Source: an uncultured Coriobacteriaceae bacterium (GTDB lineage Bacteria; Actinomycetota; Coriobacteriia; Coriobacteriales; UMGS124). From it: a stretch of DNA of 64,000 nt. Positions 1 through 8,378 of the stretch are shown piece after piece; position 1 is the first letter of the stretch, and each line of letters starts with the position of its first letter. Where the stretch lies: assembly GCA_900539345.1 (NCBI GenBank), contig UQBS01000004.1:1-64000 (forward strand), given 5' to 3'. The position numbers and the translations under genes were made by a program. The notes under the pieces are model-generated. The model made no database searches. It saw nothing but the letters and a program-made list of their open reading frames with translations, and was not told where the DNA came from.

Positions 1-1019
1 GCGTCAACATCGTCGACTGCTGGATGGCGGACCCCGCAGTGCGCCGTGCGCTAGGCGCAGCCGTGTGCGAGCAGCGCGACCACTGGGTGGTCCAGGGCCA
101 CTTTGGCGCCACCTGGCAGGACGGCCAGTATGTCCGCACGCGCGACCTTGACAAGGTCGTGCCGGCGTGGGAATTTTTGCTTGAGTGCTTCGGCGGCCAC
201 ATCGAGCTCGGCCTTATCCACTATGTCGACGCGGTCGACGAGTTCAAGGCCATCATGGGCAGCCCCTTCATCGATTACATCCGCGCAGAGAAGGCTGCGG
301 GCCACATTGACCACATCGGCCTTTCGACCCACAACCCCGAGGTCGCGCTTGTCGCCTGTGACTATCCCGAGGTTGAGATGGTCATGTTCTCGATGAACCC
401 GGCGTTCGACATGCTGCCGCCTTCCGAGAACATCGAGACGCTGTTCGTTGAGCATTACGACGACGCCCTGTCCAACGTCGACCCCAAGCGCCAGGAGCTG
501 CTGCGTGCGTGCAGCATGCACGGCGTGGGCATCACTGTCATGAAGCCCTTTGCCGGCGGTCGCCTGCTCGACGCCGCGAAGTCCCCCTTTGGCGCGGCCA
601 TGACCACGACGCAGTGCATCGAGTACTGTCTCGCGCGTCCGGCCGTCGCCTCGGTCATGACAGGTTTCCGCACCATTGAGGAGCTCGAGGGCTGCCTTGC
701 CTACGAGGACGCAACTCCTGCCGAGAAGGACTTCGGTCGCGTGCTTGCTGCGGCTCCGTCGCACTCGTATTTCGGCCAGTGCATTTACTGCGGCCATTGC
801 CAGCCCTGCGTCATGGGCATCAACATCGCCGAGGTCAACAAGTTCGCCGACCTGGCCTTGGCCCACGACGAGGTGCCGCCCTCGGTGCGCGAGCACTACA
901 AGGCGCTGCCCGCCCATGCTGAAGACTGCATCGGGTGCCATCGCTGCGAGCGCAACTGCCCCTTCGGCGTGAAGATTGCCCAGCGCATGCGCCAGACTGC
1001 CAAGCTTTTCGGGCTGTAA
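1..1019 (+). CDS. Aldo/keto reductase with C-terminal ferredoxin-type Fe-S domain (5' end outside window)
   Basis: The reading frame is open from the first bases of the window (…VNIVDCWMADP…), so the true start lies upstream and about 338 residues are visible. The body resembles the aldo/keto reductase TIM barrel (GLSTHNPEVA, MNPAFDM, MKPFAGGRLLD). The C-terminal 90 residues hold two cysteine clusters, CIYCGHCQPC near visible residue 260 and CIGCHRCERNC near 309, typical of the 4Fe-4S-carrying subfamily of anaerobes. The family transfers electrons between NAD(P)H or Fe-S clusters and carbonyl substrates; the substrate here cannot be read from sequence. It converges on the next gene across a shared terminator. 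Confidence 0.85.
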   Translation, partial: VNIVDCWMADPAVRRALGAAVCEQRDHWVVQGHFGATWQDGQYVRTRDLDKVVPAWEFLLECFGGHIELGLIHYVDAVDEFKAIMGSPFIDYIRAEKAAGHIDHIGLSTHNPEVALVACDYPEVEMVMFSMNPAFDMLPPSENIETLFVEHYDDALSNVDPKRQELLRACSMHGVGITVMKPFAGGRLLDAAKSPFGAAMTTTQCIEYCLARPAVASVMTGFRTIEELEGCLAYEDATPAEKDFGRVLAAAPSHSYFGQCIYCGHCQPCVMGINIAEVNKFADLALAHDEVPPSVREHYKALPAHAEDCIGCHRCERNCPFGVKIAQRMRQTAKLFGL

Positions 1020-1064
1020 GGCGACGCGTCCGGAGGCGTCGAGCCCACATCGGCGCCAAACAAG

Positions 1065-1112
1065 AGGGGCCCGCAGGAAACGTCGCGATGCGCGTGTCCT
1101 GCGGGCCCCTTG
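1065..1112. terminator. Bidirectional intrinsic terminator
   Basis: A 14-bp perfect stem (1065-1078 with 1097-1110, arms AGGGGCCCGCAGGA and its complement) lies between two convergent genes. It can end transcription from both sides, although the flanking T tracts are short. Confidence 0.7.
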
Positions 1113-1150
1113 CTTGTGTGCGGGATGGCTCCCGTTGATGTGCGCCAGCC

Positions 1151-2020
1151 TTATTGGCCCACCTGGTCTTGCCGGGCGAGCCATTCCACGGCCGAGAGGG
1201 CCGCGACATTGCCCTGACCTGCGGCTTTGATGTACTGGTAGGGTTTGCCCGCGATGTCGCCGGCAACGAAAAGACCTGGGATGTTGGTCGCCATCTGCAA
1301 GTCACACACAACGTGGGGCTCGTCGGTCGCAAGGCCGCCGACGAGCTGGTCGGCGGCGACGGCGTCACGCAGCACAAATACCGCGCTCACCTCGTGACTT
1401 CCGTCTTGGGTGAGAAGGGTGCAGGTCGCGCCGTTGCCCTCGATGCCAAGGGGCCTCTCCTCCACGACTTCGATGCGCTCGTCGCCCGGCACGTCGTGGC
1501 GCTTCCCAAAGAAGTAGAGCACGTGGCCGCACACCTCGGCGAGGTAGAGCGCCTCGCGCCAGGACTCCTCGCTGTAGCCGATGACCGCCACGGTCTTTCC
1601 CCTGTAGAGATGGCCGTCGCAGGTGGCGCAGTAACTCACACCGCGTCCGAGCAGCTCTTTTTCGCCCGGCCAAGGTTTACCCATGACGACGCCGCTGGCA
1701 AGCACCACGCTGCGGGCCTCATATATGTCATGTGCGCCCTGCAGGGCGAAGTAGTCGCCCATGGGGTAGACGGCCACGATCTGTTCGGGCGTCACTGTCA
1801 CACCCATCGCGTCGAGGTGGGCACGCATGTGCACTGCCAACTCCGCGCCGCTGACGTCGGGCAGGCCCGTGTAGTTGCGTATCTCGTGTGCCTTGCTCAT
1901 CTTGGCGCTCAGCTCGGCGCTTCCAAAAAGCGCGACCTGCTTGTTGCGCAACTTGGCCGTCACAGCGGCCGATACGCCTGCCGGTCCCGTGCCGACAATT
2001 GCGATGTCCATCCGGTCCAT
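1151..2020 (-). CDS. Thioredoxin-reductase-like flavoprotein lacking NADPH-binding motifs
   Basis: A 289-residue protein with the TrxR fold order. The FAD dinucleotide motif GTGPAG is at residues 10-15, the redox-active pair CATC at 131-134, and the FAD-contact segment GDIAGKPYQYIKAAGQG is near the C terminus. In NADPH-dependent TrxR the second nucleotide site reads GGGxSA followed by HRRxxxR; here the equivalent segment reads VIGYSEESWREAL (145-157) and no HRR motif follows. This suggests a pyridine-nucleotide-independent enzyme, as known for ferredoxin-linked clostridial TrxR homologues, or a diverged paralogue. AAGGAGG lies just before the first ATG and decides the start. No thioredoxin gene is adjacent. 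Confidence 0.75.
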   Translation of the reverse strand: MDRMDIAIVGTGPAGVSAAVTAKLRNKQVALFGSAELSAKMSKAHEIRNYTGLPDVSGAELAVHMRAHLDAMGVTVTPEQIVAVYPMGDYFALQGAHDIYEARSVVLASGVVMGKPWPGEKELLGRGVSYCATCDGHLYRGKTVAVIGYSEESWREALYLAEVCGHVLYFFGKRHDVPGDERIEVVEERPLGIEGNGATCTLLTQDGSHEVSAVFVLRDAVAADQLVGGLATDEPHVVCDLQMATNIPGLFVAGDIAGKPYQYIKAAGQGNVAALSAVEWLARQDQVGQ

Positions 2021-2169
2021 GCTTGCCTCCTTGCGGTGAGTGCCTGGTGTTTTCAGCCCAGTATATGCCCTGCGGCGCCCGTTCCCGCACCGGTCTGCGA
2101 CAGACTTCCTTGCAAGACGCGCAATCTCATGTTCCCTTCGTGATTCACTGGCATGAGGGACCTCAAGTT

Positions 2170-2178
2170 TGGTATGCT
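2170..2178 (+). promoter_or_regulatory. Candidate extended -10 promoter for rpmE
   Basis: TGGTATGCT fits the extended -10 form TGn-TATAAT (four of six bases in the hexamer). It lies about 65 nt before the rpmE start, and a small hairpin (CTGGT/ACCAG, about 2199-2213) sits in the leader. No good -35 is visible. Confidence 0.45.
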
Positions 2179-2242
2179 TCCTCAGCTCACGGGGCGCCTG
2201 GTCGGAAACCAGCGTCCGTCATCTACCATAAGGAGTTTTATC

Positions 2243-2641
2243 ATGAAGCAGGGTATCCACCCCGAGTACGTCGAGTGCACCGTCCGTTGCACCTGCGGCA
2301 ACACCTTCAAGACCCATTCGACCGTTCCTGAGCTCACCGTCGAGCTTTGCAACGCTTGCCACCCCTTCTACACTGGCCAGCAGAAGTTCGTTGACAACGC
2401 CGGTCGCGTCCAGCGCTTCGCCAGCAAGTTCGGTGGCGCCGCTGCCGCTCTGGCCGAGAAGCAGGCCGCTGAGAAGGCTGCCCGCGCCGCCAAGGCCGCC
2501 GAGGCCGAGGCCGCTGCTAAGATTGAGCGCGAGAAGAAGGCCGCCGAGAAGGCCAAGCGCGCCGCTGAGTACGCTGCTGCTCACGCCAACGACCCCGTCG
2601 AGGCTCCTGCCGCTGAGGCCGAGGCTCCCGAGGCCGAGTAG
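2243..2641 (+). CDS. rpmE: Ribosomal protein L31 with long charged tail
   Basis: Residues 1-70 are a complete bacterial L31 of the zinc-binding type, with cysteines C16, C18, C36 and C39 in a CxC…CxxC pattern. The protein is 132 residues whereas L31 is normally about 70. Residues 70-132 form an Ala/Lys/Glu-rich segment of likely helical, highly charged character ending in an acidic stretch. The start is the ATG after AAGGAG at 2230; longer upstream readings have no family similarity. L31 binds the 50S subunit at the central protuberance. The cysteines imply zinc, so zinc-dependent exchange with a Cys-less paralogue elsewhere is possible. Confidence 0.93.
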   Translation: MKQGIHPEYVECTVRCTCGNTFKTHSTVPELTVELCNACHPFYTGQQKFVDNAGRVQRFASKFGGAAAALAEKQAAEKAARAAKAAEAEAAAKIEREKKAAEKAKRAAEYAAAHANDPVEAPAAEAEAPEAE

Positions 2642-2679
2642 CCTTTAGCCCTGCCACGCAAGGCACCAGCACGCCCTTA

Positions 2680-2718
2680 AGCCGGCCCTTCGAGTCATAC
2701 CGAGGGGTCGGCTTTTTT
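2680..2718 (+). terminator. Intrinsic terminator after rpmE
   Basis: A 13-bp stem (2680-2692 with 2701-2713, two G-T pairs) with an 8-nt loop is followed by TTTTTT. It is a textbook Rho-independent terminator and separates rpmE from thyX. Confidence 0.9.
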
Positions 2719-2743
2719 CGTACCGAAGGATTGGGAGGATTCC

Positions 2744-3424
2744 ATGGACGTTACGCTTCTCTACCACACGCCCGAACCCGAGCGCGCCGTGGCGACTGCT
2801 GCCCGCCTTTGCTATGCCCCCGTGGGCGGCCGCGAGCTCATGGAGAGCCTGACCGACGAGAAGATTCGCAAGGTTCTCACCACCATCATGGCAAGCGGTC
2901 ACTTCTCCACGCTTGAGCACGCCAGCTACACGTTTGCCGTTGAGGGCGTGAGCCGCGCGCTCACCCATCAGCTCGTGCGCCATCGTCTTGCGAGCTACAA
3001 CCAGCAGTCGCAGCGTTACGTCAAGTTCAAGGAAGAGCCGCCCATCGTGCGCCCCGCAAGCGTCGACACCAACCCCGAGGCTGCCCAGGCCTTCGACGAG
3101 GCCATCGAGGCGTGCTGGCAGGCCTACGACAAGCTTGTGCAGGCCGGCGTTCCTGCCGAGGACGCACGCTACATCCTGCCCAACGCCTGCGAGACGAAGA
3201 TCGTCGTGACCATGAACATTCGCGAGCTCATGCACTTCTTCTCCAACCGTTGCTGCAACCGCGCACAGTGGGAGATCCGCGAGCTTGCCTGGAAGATGCT
3301 CGAGCTTGTGAGGCCCACGGCCCCCTTCATCTTCCGCACGGCGGGCCCGGGCTGCATGCGCGGGGCGTGCCCGGAGGGCAAGATGTGCTGCGGCAACCCC
3401 TACCCGCGTCCGGCCGAACTGTAA
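2744..3424 (+). CDS. thyX: FAD-dependent thymidylate synthase ThyX
   Basis: A 226-residue protein with the ThyX signature RHR (79-81) followed by seven residues and Ser89 (RHRLASYNQQSQR), which binds FAD and dUMP. ThyX makes dTMP from dUMP using methylene-tetrahydrofolate and reduced FAD, and releases tetrahydrofolate rather than dihydrofolate. GGGAGG precedes the ATG. Length is normal for the family. The folate genes folE and folP-folK lie 5 kb downstream on the same strand. No thyA or dihydrofolate reductase gene is in this window, consistent with, but not proof of, a ThyX-only lifestyle. Confidence 0.96.
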   Translation: MDVTLLYHTPEPERAVATAARLCYAPVGGRELMESLTDEKIRKVLTTIMASGHFSTLEHASYTFAVEGVSRALTHQLVRHRLASYNQQSQRYVKFKEEPPIVRPASVDTNPEAAQAFDEAIEACWQAYDKLVQAGVPAEDARYILPNACETKIVVTMNIRELMHFFSNRCCNRAQWEIRELAWKMLELVRPTAPFIFRTAGPGCMRGACPEGKMCCGNPYPRPAEL

Positions 3425-3446
3425 TCGAACTTCAGGAGAGCGTGTC

Positions 3447-4475
3447 ATGTTCCAGTACCAGGACGGCAATCCGTACGGCAACCAGCAGAACCCCCAGGGT
3501 CAGTACCAACAGGCGCCTCAGGGCCAATACCAGCAGGCCGATAACGTGCCCGTCTACTCCCGCGCCCAGGTCGTTGCCTGGCAGCAACGGCAGATGGCCA
3601 TGCTGCAGAAGGGCATCGACGACGTTCAGGAGCAGGCTCGCGCGAAGTCGCACCGCACGGCGGCCGTCACGGCGCTCGTCGGCCTTGCGGTGGGCGTGCT
3701 CGCCGCAATCGTCCTCGCGCGGTTCGTCTTTGGCTGGGGCACGACGAAGCTCGACCCCGTTGCGCCCACCTTGGCCGATACCGAGCTCTCTTGCGTGGTG
3801 GGCACCTACACCTACAACGGCGAGTCGTTCGACATCACGGCCCGCGAGGCCATCGAGGGCACCCAGGCCCTTTCGTACTCGCTCAACGCCGACGGCACCT
3901 ACGACGCGCCCTCCTCGGACATGGTCCTTGCGTACGCCCGCAACCAGGTGCTTGCCCAAATCGCCGCCGACGCCGGCATCACGGCGAGCGCCGACGAGGT
4001 GAATGCCTACATGCAGCAGCTCGTGGGCACCACCGACATCACCCAGGCGGCTGCCTACCTGCACATGGACGTCGACCAGGCTCAGGCGGCCCTGCAGCAG
4101 GCCTGCACCATCTCCAAGCTCAAGGACAGCGTGTGTCCTGCCTCTGCCCAGACGCTTCAGGAACCTGCGTGGCCCTCCGACGGGAACACCGAGCTGGGCC
4201 ATCCCGAGTACGCCGACTACATCATCGGCCTGCTCGGCGCCAACTGGGACGCAACCACTCAGTCGTGGGCAAACACCGACAACGCCTACTATGCCGTGCT
4301 CAAAGACCAGGTTTTCGCGCAGGGCTCTGCCAGCTACAATGCTGCGATGCTTGCGTATAACGTGGCATACCAGCAGGCGGGCGGCACGGCAAGCGATTCG
4401 TCGGCTGCCTGGACCGATTACGTCAACGCCTACCTCGACAAGGCCGCTATCGTCATCTACACGCTGCGCGCCTAA
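3447..4475 (+). CDS. Membrane-anchored SurA-N-like protein with Q/Y/N-rich head
   Basis: A 342-residue protein. Residues 1-36 are a low-complexity Gln/Tyr/Asn/Pro segment, residues 71-94 form one strong membrane helix, and the rest is extracytoplasmic. Residues about 115-235 carry the SurA/trigger-factor-like pattern (NQVLAQIAADAGITASADEVNAYM, then a KL-D helix). The C-terminal 100 residues align with the exported protein at 19544-20392, including the (P/N)xYADYI…NWD and xAYNVA segments. No parvulin isomerase domain is visible. A chaperone-like role at the membrane exterior is inferred, not shown. It starts 22 nt after thyX. Confidence 0.6.
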   Translation: MFQYQDGNPYGNQQNPQGQYQQAPQGQYQQADNVPVYSRAQVVAWQQRQMAMLQKGIDDVQEQARAKSHRTAAVTALVGLAVGVLAAIVLARFVFGWGTTKLDPVAPTLADTELSCVVGTYTYNGESFDITAREAIEGTQALSYSLNADGTYDAPSSDMVLAYARNQVLAQIAADAGITASADEVNAYMQQLVGTTDITQAAAYLHMDVDQAQAALQQACTISKLKDSVCPASAQTLQEPAWPSDGNTELGHPEYADYIIGLLGANWDATTQSWANTDNAYYAVLKDQVFAQGSASYNAAMLAYNVAYQQAGGTASDSSAAWTDYVNAYLDKAAIVIYTLRA

Positions 4476-4535
4476 GGGCTGCGGCGAGGGCGGCCTGGCA
4501 TGCGCGGGGCCGACGGGAAGGATTCTCGAACCACA

Positions 4536-5711
4536 ATGGCTGACACTAAGGACCAAAACACCGGGGAGCTCTTCCAGACCCACATCGGTGGCGCCGCTAT
4601 GCTCGAGGGCGTCATGATGCGCGGCCGCTATTCCTGGGCCGTTGCCGTGCGCGAGCCCGAAGGCGGCATCTATGTGGAGGAGCACGACGTCCCCGGCTAC
4701 GGCAAGAAGCAGCCTTGGCGCAAGTGGCCGCTCGTGCGCGGCTGCGTCGCCATGGTTGAGTCTCTCATGCTGCAGTACAAGGCCATGGGCATCACCGCCG
4801 CCCATGCCTATGACTTCGACGAGGACGAGGAACAGGCCAAGAAGCTCGAGGGCAGAAGCGAGGCTGAGAAGCAGGCGGCGCGTGCCGAGGCGGCCGAGCA
4901 GATTGCCGAGGAGCAGCGACAGGCCAGCGAGGAAGCCGAGGAGAAGGGCATGGCCGGCTGGATGGCCGTCTCCATGGCCCTGGGCGTGCTGCTGGGTGTG
5001 GCCCTCTTCATCTTCGTGCCTGCTTTTGTGACCAACCTCGTCGTGGGCGATTACTCCCATGACAACATGGTTGCGTGGAACCTGCTCGACGGCGTGCTGC
5101 GCGCCGCTATCTTTGTGCTGTACATGTGGCTCATCGCCCTCATGCCCGACATCAGGAAGATGTACCGCTACCACGGCGCGGAGCACAAGACAATCCACTG
5201 CCTGGAGCATGGCCTCCCACTCACGCCCGAGAACTGTATGTCGTTCTCCCGCCAGCATGTGCGCTGTGGTACGGCGTTCATCATCATGGTGCTCATCGTG
5301 TCCATCATCGTGTTCACCGTGTTCCCCACCGACATGCTCGTGGAGGCCCTGGGCCTCGAGGGCGGTGTGGGACGCTTCCTGGTGGTGCTTCTCACCCGCA
5401 TCGTCTTGCTGCCGATCGTGGCGGGCCTCTCCTATGAGGTCACCGTGCGCTGGGCCGGCCAGCATCCTGACAACCCGCTGGTGAAGATCGTGCTTGCCCC
5501 GGGTATGGCCATGCAGCTCATCACTACCAACGAGCCCGATACCTGCCACCTTGAGTGCGCCATCGCCGCGATGAAGGCCGTCGTGGCGCGCGAGGCGCGC
5601 GAGGAAGGCTGGGAGCTTGGCCCCGACGGCCTGCCTCGCGACATCACTTCGCTTTCTGGCTGCCCGATGGCCACCGACGTGCCCGACTCAGTTGCACAGG
5701 GAAAGGAGTAA
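4536..5711 (+). CDS. DUF1385 family membrane protein
   Basis: About 391 residues from the preferred ATG (MADTKDQN); an in-frame ATG at 4500 is possible. Residues 18-30 (GGAAMLEGVMMRG) and 212-225 (YHGAEHKTIHCLEH) are the DUF1385 hallmarks. Residues 94-138 form a charged Glu/Ala/Lys segment inserted before the first membrane helix (141-169); further helices follow at about 182-203 and after 250. The function of the family is unknown; homologues often sit near rpmE and prfA, and rpmE is indeed nearby. The conserved His/Cys residues on the cytoplasmic side could bind metal, which is speculation. Confidence 0.8.
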   Translation: MADTKDQNTGELFQTHIGGAAMLEGVMMRGRYSWAVAVREPEGGIYVEEHDVPGYGKKQPWRKWPLVRGCVAMVESLMLQYKAMGITAAHAYDFDEDEEQAKKLEGRSEAEKQAARAEAAEQIAEEQRQASEEAEEKGMAGWMAVSMALGVLLGVALFIFVPAFVTNLVVGDYSHDNMVAWNLLDGVLRAAIFVLYMWLIALMPDIRKMYRYHGAEHKTIHCLEHGLPLTPENCMSFSRQHVRCGTAFIIMVLIVSIIVFTVFPTDMLVEALGLEGGVGRFLVVLLTRIVLLPIVAGLSYEVTVRWAGQHPDNPLVKIVLAPGMAMQLITTNEPDTCHLECAIAAMKAVVAREAREEGWELGPDGLPRDITSLSGCPMATDVPDSVAQGKE

Positions 5712-5716
5712 CGACC

Positions 5717-7285
5717 ATGGAAGAGGCCGCCTTCAAACCGTACGACGCACAGCGTTCTGTCTGCATCGCTCCCGACCGCCTTGCCGAGGCGATTGTGTGC
5801 GTGCATGCGGCGCTTGCGGCATGCACGCCCGTTGACGAGCAGCTCATGAGCGACATCCACGGCGACTCGCTGGCGTTCGACCATCTTGTGCGTTCCGCCT
5901 CGGGCCAGGTACGTCGCTTTGTTGAGCAGGCTTTGGGCGAGGGTTTCTCGTCCGAGGAGCTTGACTGCGTGTGCACGCTGCTCTACTACCCTGAGTTTGC
6001 CTACGAGGACGGGTGGGAGCGCGCATGCGAGGGCCTCGACGTCGACGACCTCGTCGATCTGGCTGAGGACGTGCGCCAGCGCTGCACGGGGGCCTTCCAC
6101 CTGATCGGTGACATCTGGGACCGCGGCCCGCGTGGCGACGAGGTCATGGCGACCCTCATCTCCACCCCGCGCGTCGACGTGCAGTGGGGCAACCATGACG
6201 TGTGCTGGATGGGTGCCGCCGCCGGCGACCCCGTGTGCATCGCGACGCTTCTGCGCAACAACATCAAGTACATGAACGTCGAGCAGTTCGAAGAGGGCTA
6301 CGACATCGATCTTGAGCCCCTCTTCACGTTTGCCGAGGACACCTACACTGACGAAGGTTCGCTCACACCGTGCCTCAAGGCCATGAACGCCATCCTGTTC
6401 AAGTGCGAGGGCCAGGCCGTGCGCCGCCATCCCGAGTGGCATATGGACGAGAGACTCCTGTGGGCCGCAATGGACCTGGAAGCCGGCCGGGTGCGAATCG
6501 GCGACGCCTTCTATCCGCTCAAGACGCGTGACTTCCCCACGTTCGACGCGGCCGATCCCTTTGCGCTCACGGCTCGCGAGCAGGAGGTGCTCGATGGGCT
6601 CGTCGACGCGTTCCTGTCGAGCGAGAGGCTGCAGTCGCAGGTGCAGTGGCTCTACGACCACGGTTCGGTCTACAAGGTCGACGGCGACCTGCTGCTCTTC
6701 CACGGCTGTGTCCCCATGAACGAGGACGGTACGTTTGCCCAGGTAGACTGCGGCTCTGGCGTGGCACGCTCCGGCAGGCTCCTACTCGATTGGGTTGACG
6801 CCCTGTGCCGTCGCGCCTGGGAGGAGCGCCGCCAGACCGACCTCGACTGGATGGGGTACCTCTGGTGCGGCTGGCAGTCCACGTTTGCAGGCCGCGTCGT
6901 CAAGACGTTCGAGCGCACCTACCTTGAGGACAAGTCCACCTGGACCGAGCCTGAGGACCCCTACTATGCCCTCACGCGTGAAGATGCGCATGCGGCCCAG
7001 TCGGTGCTTGCCGAGTTCGGGGTTGATCCCGTGCACGGCCGTATCGTGAACGGCCACACGCCGGTGAAGCTGCCCAAGGGCGAGAGCCCCGTGCGTGCCG
7101 ACGGTCGCCGCCTTGTGATCGACGGAGGCCTCTGCCAGGCCTATCGCAAGACCACGGGCATCGCGGGCTACACGCTCGTGCGCAAGGGCGACGAGCTCAC
7201 ACTGGTGAGCCACACCGACTTCCCCGGTATGGACGCCGTGCGCTCCTCCTGCGCCGACATGGGCCATACCGCCCAGGTGCTCTAG
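5717..7285 (+). CDS. fbp: Fructose-1,6-bisphosphatase class III
   Basis: A 522-residue metallophosphatase with SDIHGD (45-50), GDIWDRGP (131-138) and GNHD (158-161), the metal-ligand motifs of the class III FBPase of Firmicutes and Actinobacteria. The later segment IVNGHTPVK and GGLCQAY complete the site. It dephosphorylates fructose-1,6-bisphosphate in gluconeogenesis. Usual length is about 640-670 residues, so this copy is short; the active-site motifs are present, suggesting loss of linker or insertion segments rather than of catalysis. AAAGGAG precedes the chosen ATG, and the gene follows DUF1385 by only 5 nt. Confidence 0.9.
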   Translation: MEEAAFKPYDAQRSVCIAPDRLAEAIVCVHAALAACTPVDEQLMSDIHGDSLAFDHLVRSASGQVRRFVEQALGEGFSSEELDCVCTLLYYPEFAYEDGWERACEGLDVDDLVDLAEDVRQRCTGAFHLIGDIWDRGPRGDEVMATLISTPRVDVQWGNHDVCWMGAAAGDPVCIATLLRNNIKYMNVEQFEEGYDIDLEPLFTFAEDTYTDEGSLTPCLKAMNAILFKCEGQAVRRHPEWHMDERLLWAAMDLEAGRVRIGDAFYPLKTRDFPTFDAADPFALTAREQEVLDGLVDAFLSSERLQSQVQWLYDHGSVYKVDGDLLLFHGCVPMNEDGTFAQVDCGSGVARSGRLLLDWVDALCRRAWEERRQTDLDWMGYLWCGWQSTFAGRVVKTFERTYLEDKSTWTEPEDPYYALTREDAHAAQSVLAEFGVDPVHGRIVNGHTPVKLPKGESPVRADGRRLVIDGGLCQAYRKTTGIAGYTLVRKGDELTLVSHTDFPGMDAVRSSCADMGHTAQVL

Positions 7286-7310
7286 GCTCCAGGGGGTTGC
7301 CAAACACACA

Positions 7311-7362
7311 AGAGGGGCCGGCCGAGCCTGCGCGTGTCGCAAGGCTGGGCCGGCCCCTCTTT
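7311..7362. terminator. Bidirectional terminator between fbp and exonuclease III
   Basis: A 13-bp perfect stem (7311-7323 with 7348-7360, arms AGAGGGGCCGGCC) with a further partially paired inner arm lies between convergent genes. CTCTTT follows on the plus strand. Confidence 0.75.
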
Positions 7363-7402
7363 GTACGTATGTTGCAGACCTGCGTGCTTGGAGGATAAGG
7401 CT

Positions 7403-8185
7403 CTACAGCATGAGGTCCAGGCTCACCGGGCAGTGGTCTGAGCCGTAGACGTCACTGAGGATGGAGGCGTCGGCTACCCTGCCCGCCAGCACCTCGCTTA
7501 CAAGGAAGTAGTCGATGCGCCAGCCAGCGTTCTTCTCGCGGGCCTTGAAGCGGTAGCTCCACCAGCTGTAGGCCCCGGTGAGGTCGGGGTGGAGCATGCG
7601 GAAGGTGTCGACGAAGCCGGCGTCGAGCAGCTCGGTGAACGCTGCGCGCTCTTGGTCGGAAAAGCCCGCCTTGCCCCTGTTGGGACCGGGGTTCTTCAGG
7701 TCGATCTCGTTGTGCGCAACGTTGAAGTCGCCGCAGGTTACCACGGGTTTGGTGGTCTCAAGGTCTTTGAGGAACTCGCGGTAGCGCCTGTCCCACGCCA
7801 TGCGGTAGTCGATGCGCGCCAGTCCCTCTTGGGCGTTGGGCGTGTACACGTCCACGAACCAATACCGGTCGAACTCGAGCGCGCAGATGCGCCCCTCGTT
7901 GTCGGGGTCGTCGGCGAATCCCGTGCGCACGTTGCGGGGCTCCTCGCGGCTGAACACGGCCGTGCCCGAGTAGCCCTTCTTCTCGGCGTAGTTCCACACC
8001 TGGTGGTAGCCTTCGGGCTTGAAGCCGAGCTTCTCCTGGTCAGGCTCTTGAAGCTTTGTCTCCTGCAGGGCTACCACGTCGGCGTCGAAGGCGTCGAAGA
8101 GCTCGGCGAATCCTTTTTTCATCACGGCGCGCAGGCCGTTCACGTTCCAGCTCACAAAACGCAGCGGCTTGTTCTGTGTCTCCAT
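7403..8185 (-). CDS. xth: Exodeoxyribonuclease III / AP endonuclease
   Basis: A 260-residue member of the exonuclease III family. SWNVNGLRA (N-terminal metal site), LQETKLQ (catalytic Glu), CGDFNVAHNEIDL and the C-terminal SDHCPVSL (catalytic His) are all present in order. It cleaves DNA at abasic sites and trims 3' ends in base-excision repair, which pairs logically with the uracil-DNA glycosylase at 27.8 kb. AGGAAGGA precedes the start codon. Length is typical. Confidence 0.95.
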   Translation of the reverse strand: METQNKPLRFVSWNVNGLRAVMKKGFAELFDAFDADVVALQETKLQEPDQEKLGFKPEGYHQVWNYAEKKGYSGTAVFSREEPRNVRTGFADDPDNEGRICALEFDRYWFVDVYTPNAQEGLARIDYRMAWDRRYREFLKDLETTKPVVTCGDFNVAHNEIDLKNPGPNRGKAGFSDQERAAFTELLDAGFVDTFRMLHPDLTGAYSWWSYRFKAREKNAGWRIDYFLVSEVLAGRVADASILSDVYGSDHCPVSLDLML

Positions 8186-8292
8186 TGCCCGGGCGTTCCT
8201 TCCTCGTCGTGCCCCGCGCTACTGCGAGGGCACCCTGGGTGTGCGCAGGCCATGATAGCAGCCCTTGGCGGGGCGGGGACCTCGGCCATGAC

Positions 8293-8301
8293 TGCTACAA
8301 T
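8293..8301 (+). promoter_or_regulatory. Candidate extended -10 promoter for folE
   Basis: TGCTACAAT matches TGn plus a five-of-six -10 hexamer, about 80 nt before the TTG start of folE. The GC-rich upstream stretch offers no -35, as expected for an extended -10 promoter. Confidence 0.5.
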
Positions 8302-8378
8302 TGGGCGCACATTTCTGCTGAGAATTGCTGGAAGGCGTCAAACGCGCCGGCTGCATGGCCCGTCTGGGAGGTCGTCAC

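Noticed and set aside
51..1184. Long open frame antisense to the aldo/keto reductase
   Set aside because: A GC-rich shadow frame; it has no domain similarity, and the plus-strand frame has clear Fe-S motifs.
3432..5549. 705-codon minus-strand open frame opposite the SurA-like and DUF1385 genes
   Set aside because: Its His/Gly/Val-rich composition is typical of an antisense shadow in high-GC DNA; the plus-strand genes have ribosome-binding sites and family motifs.
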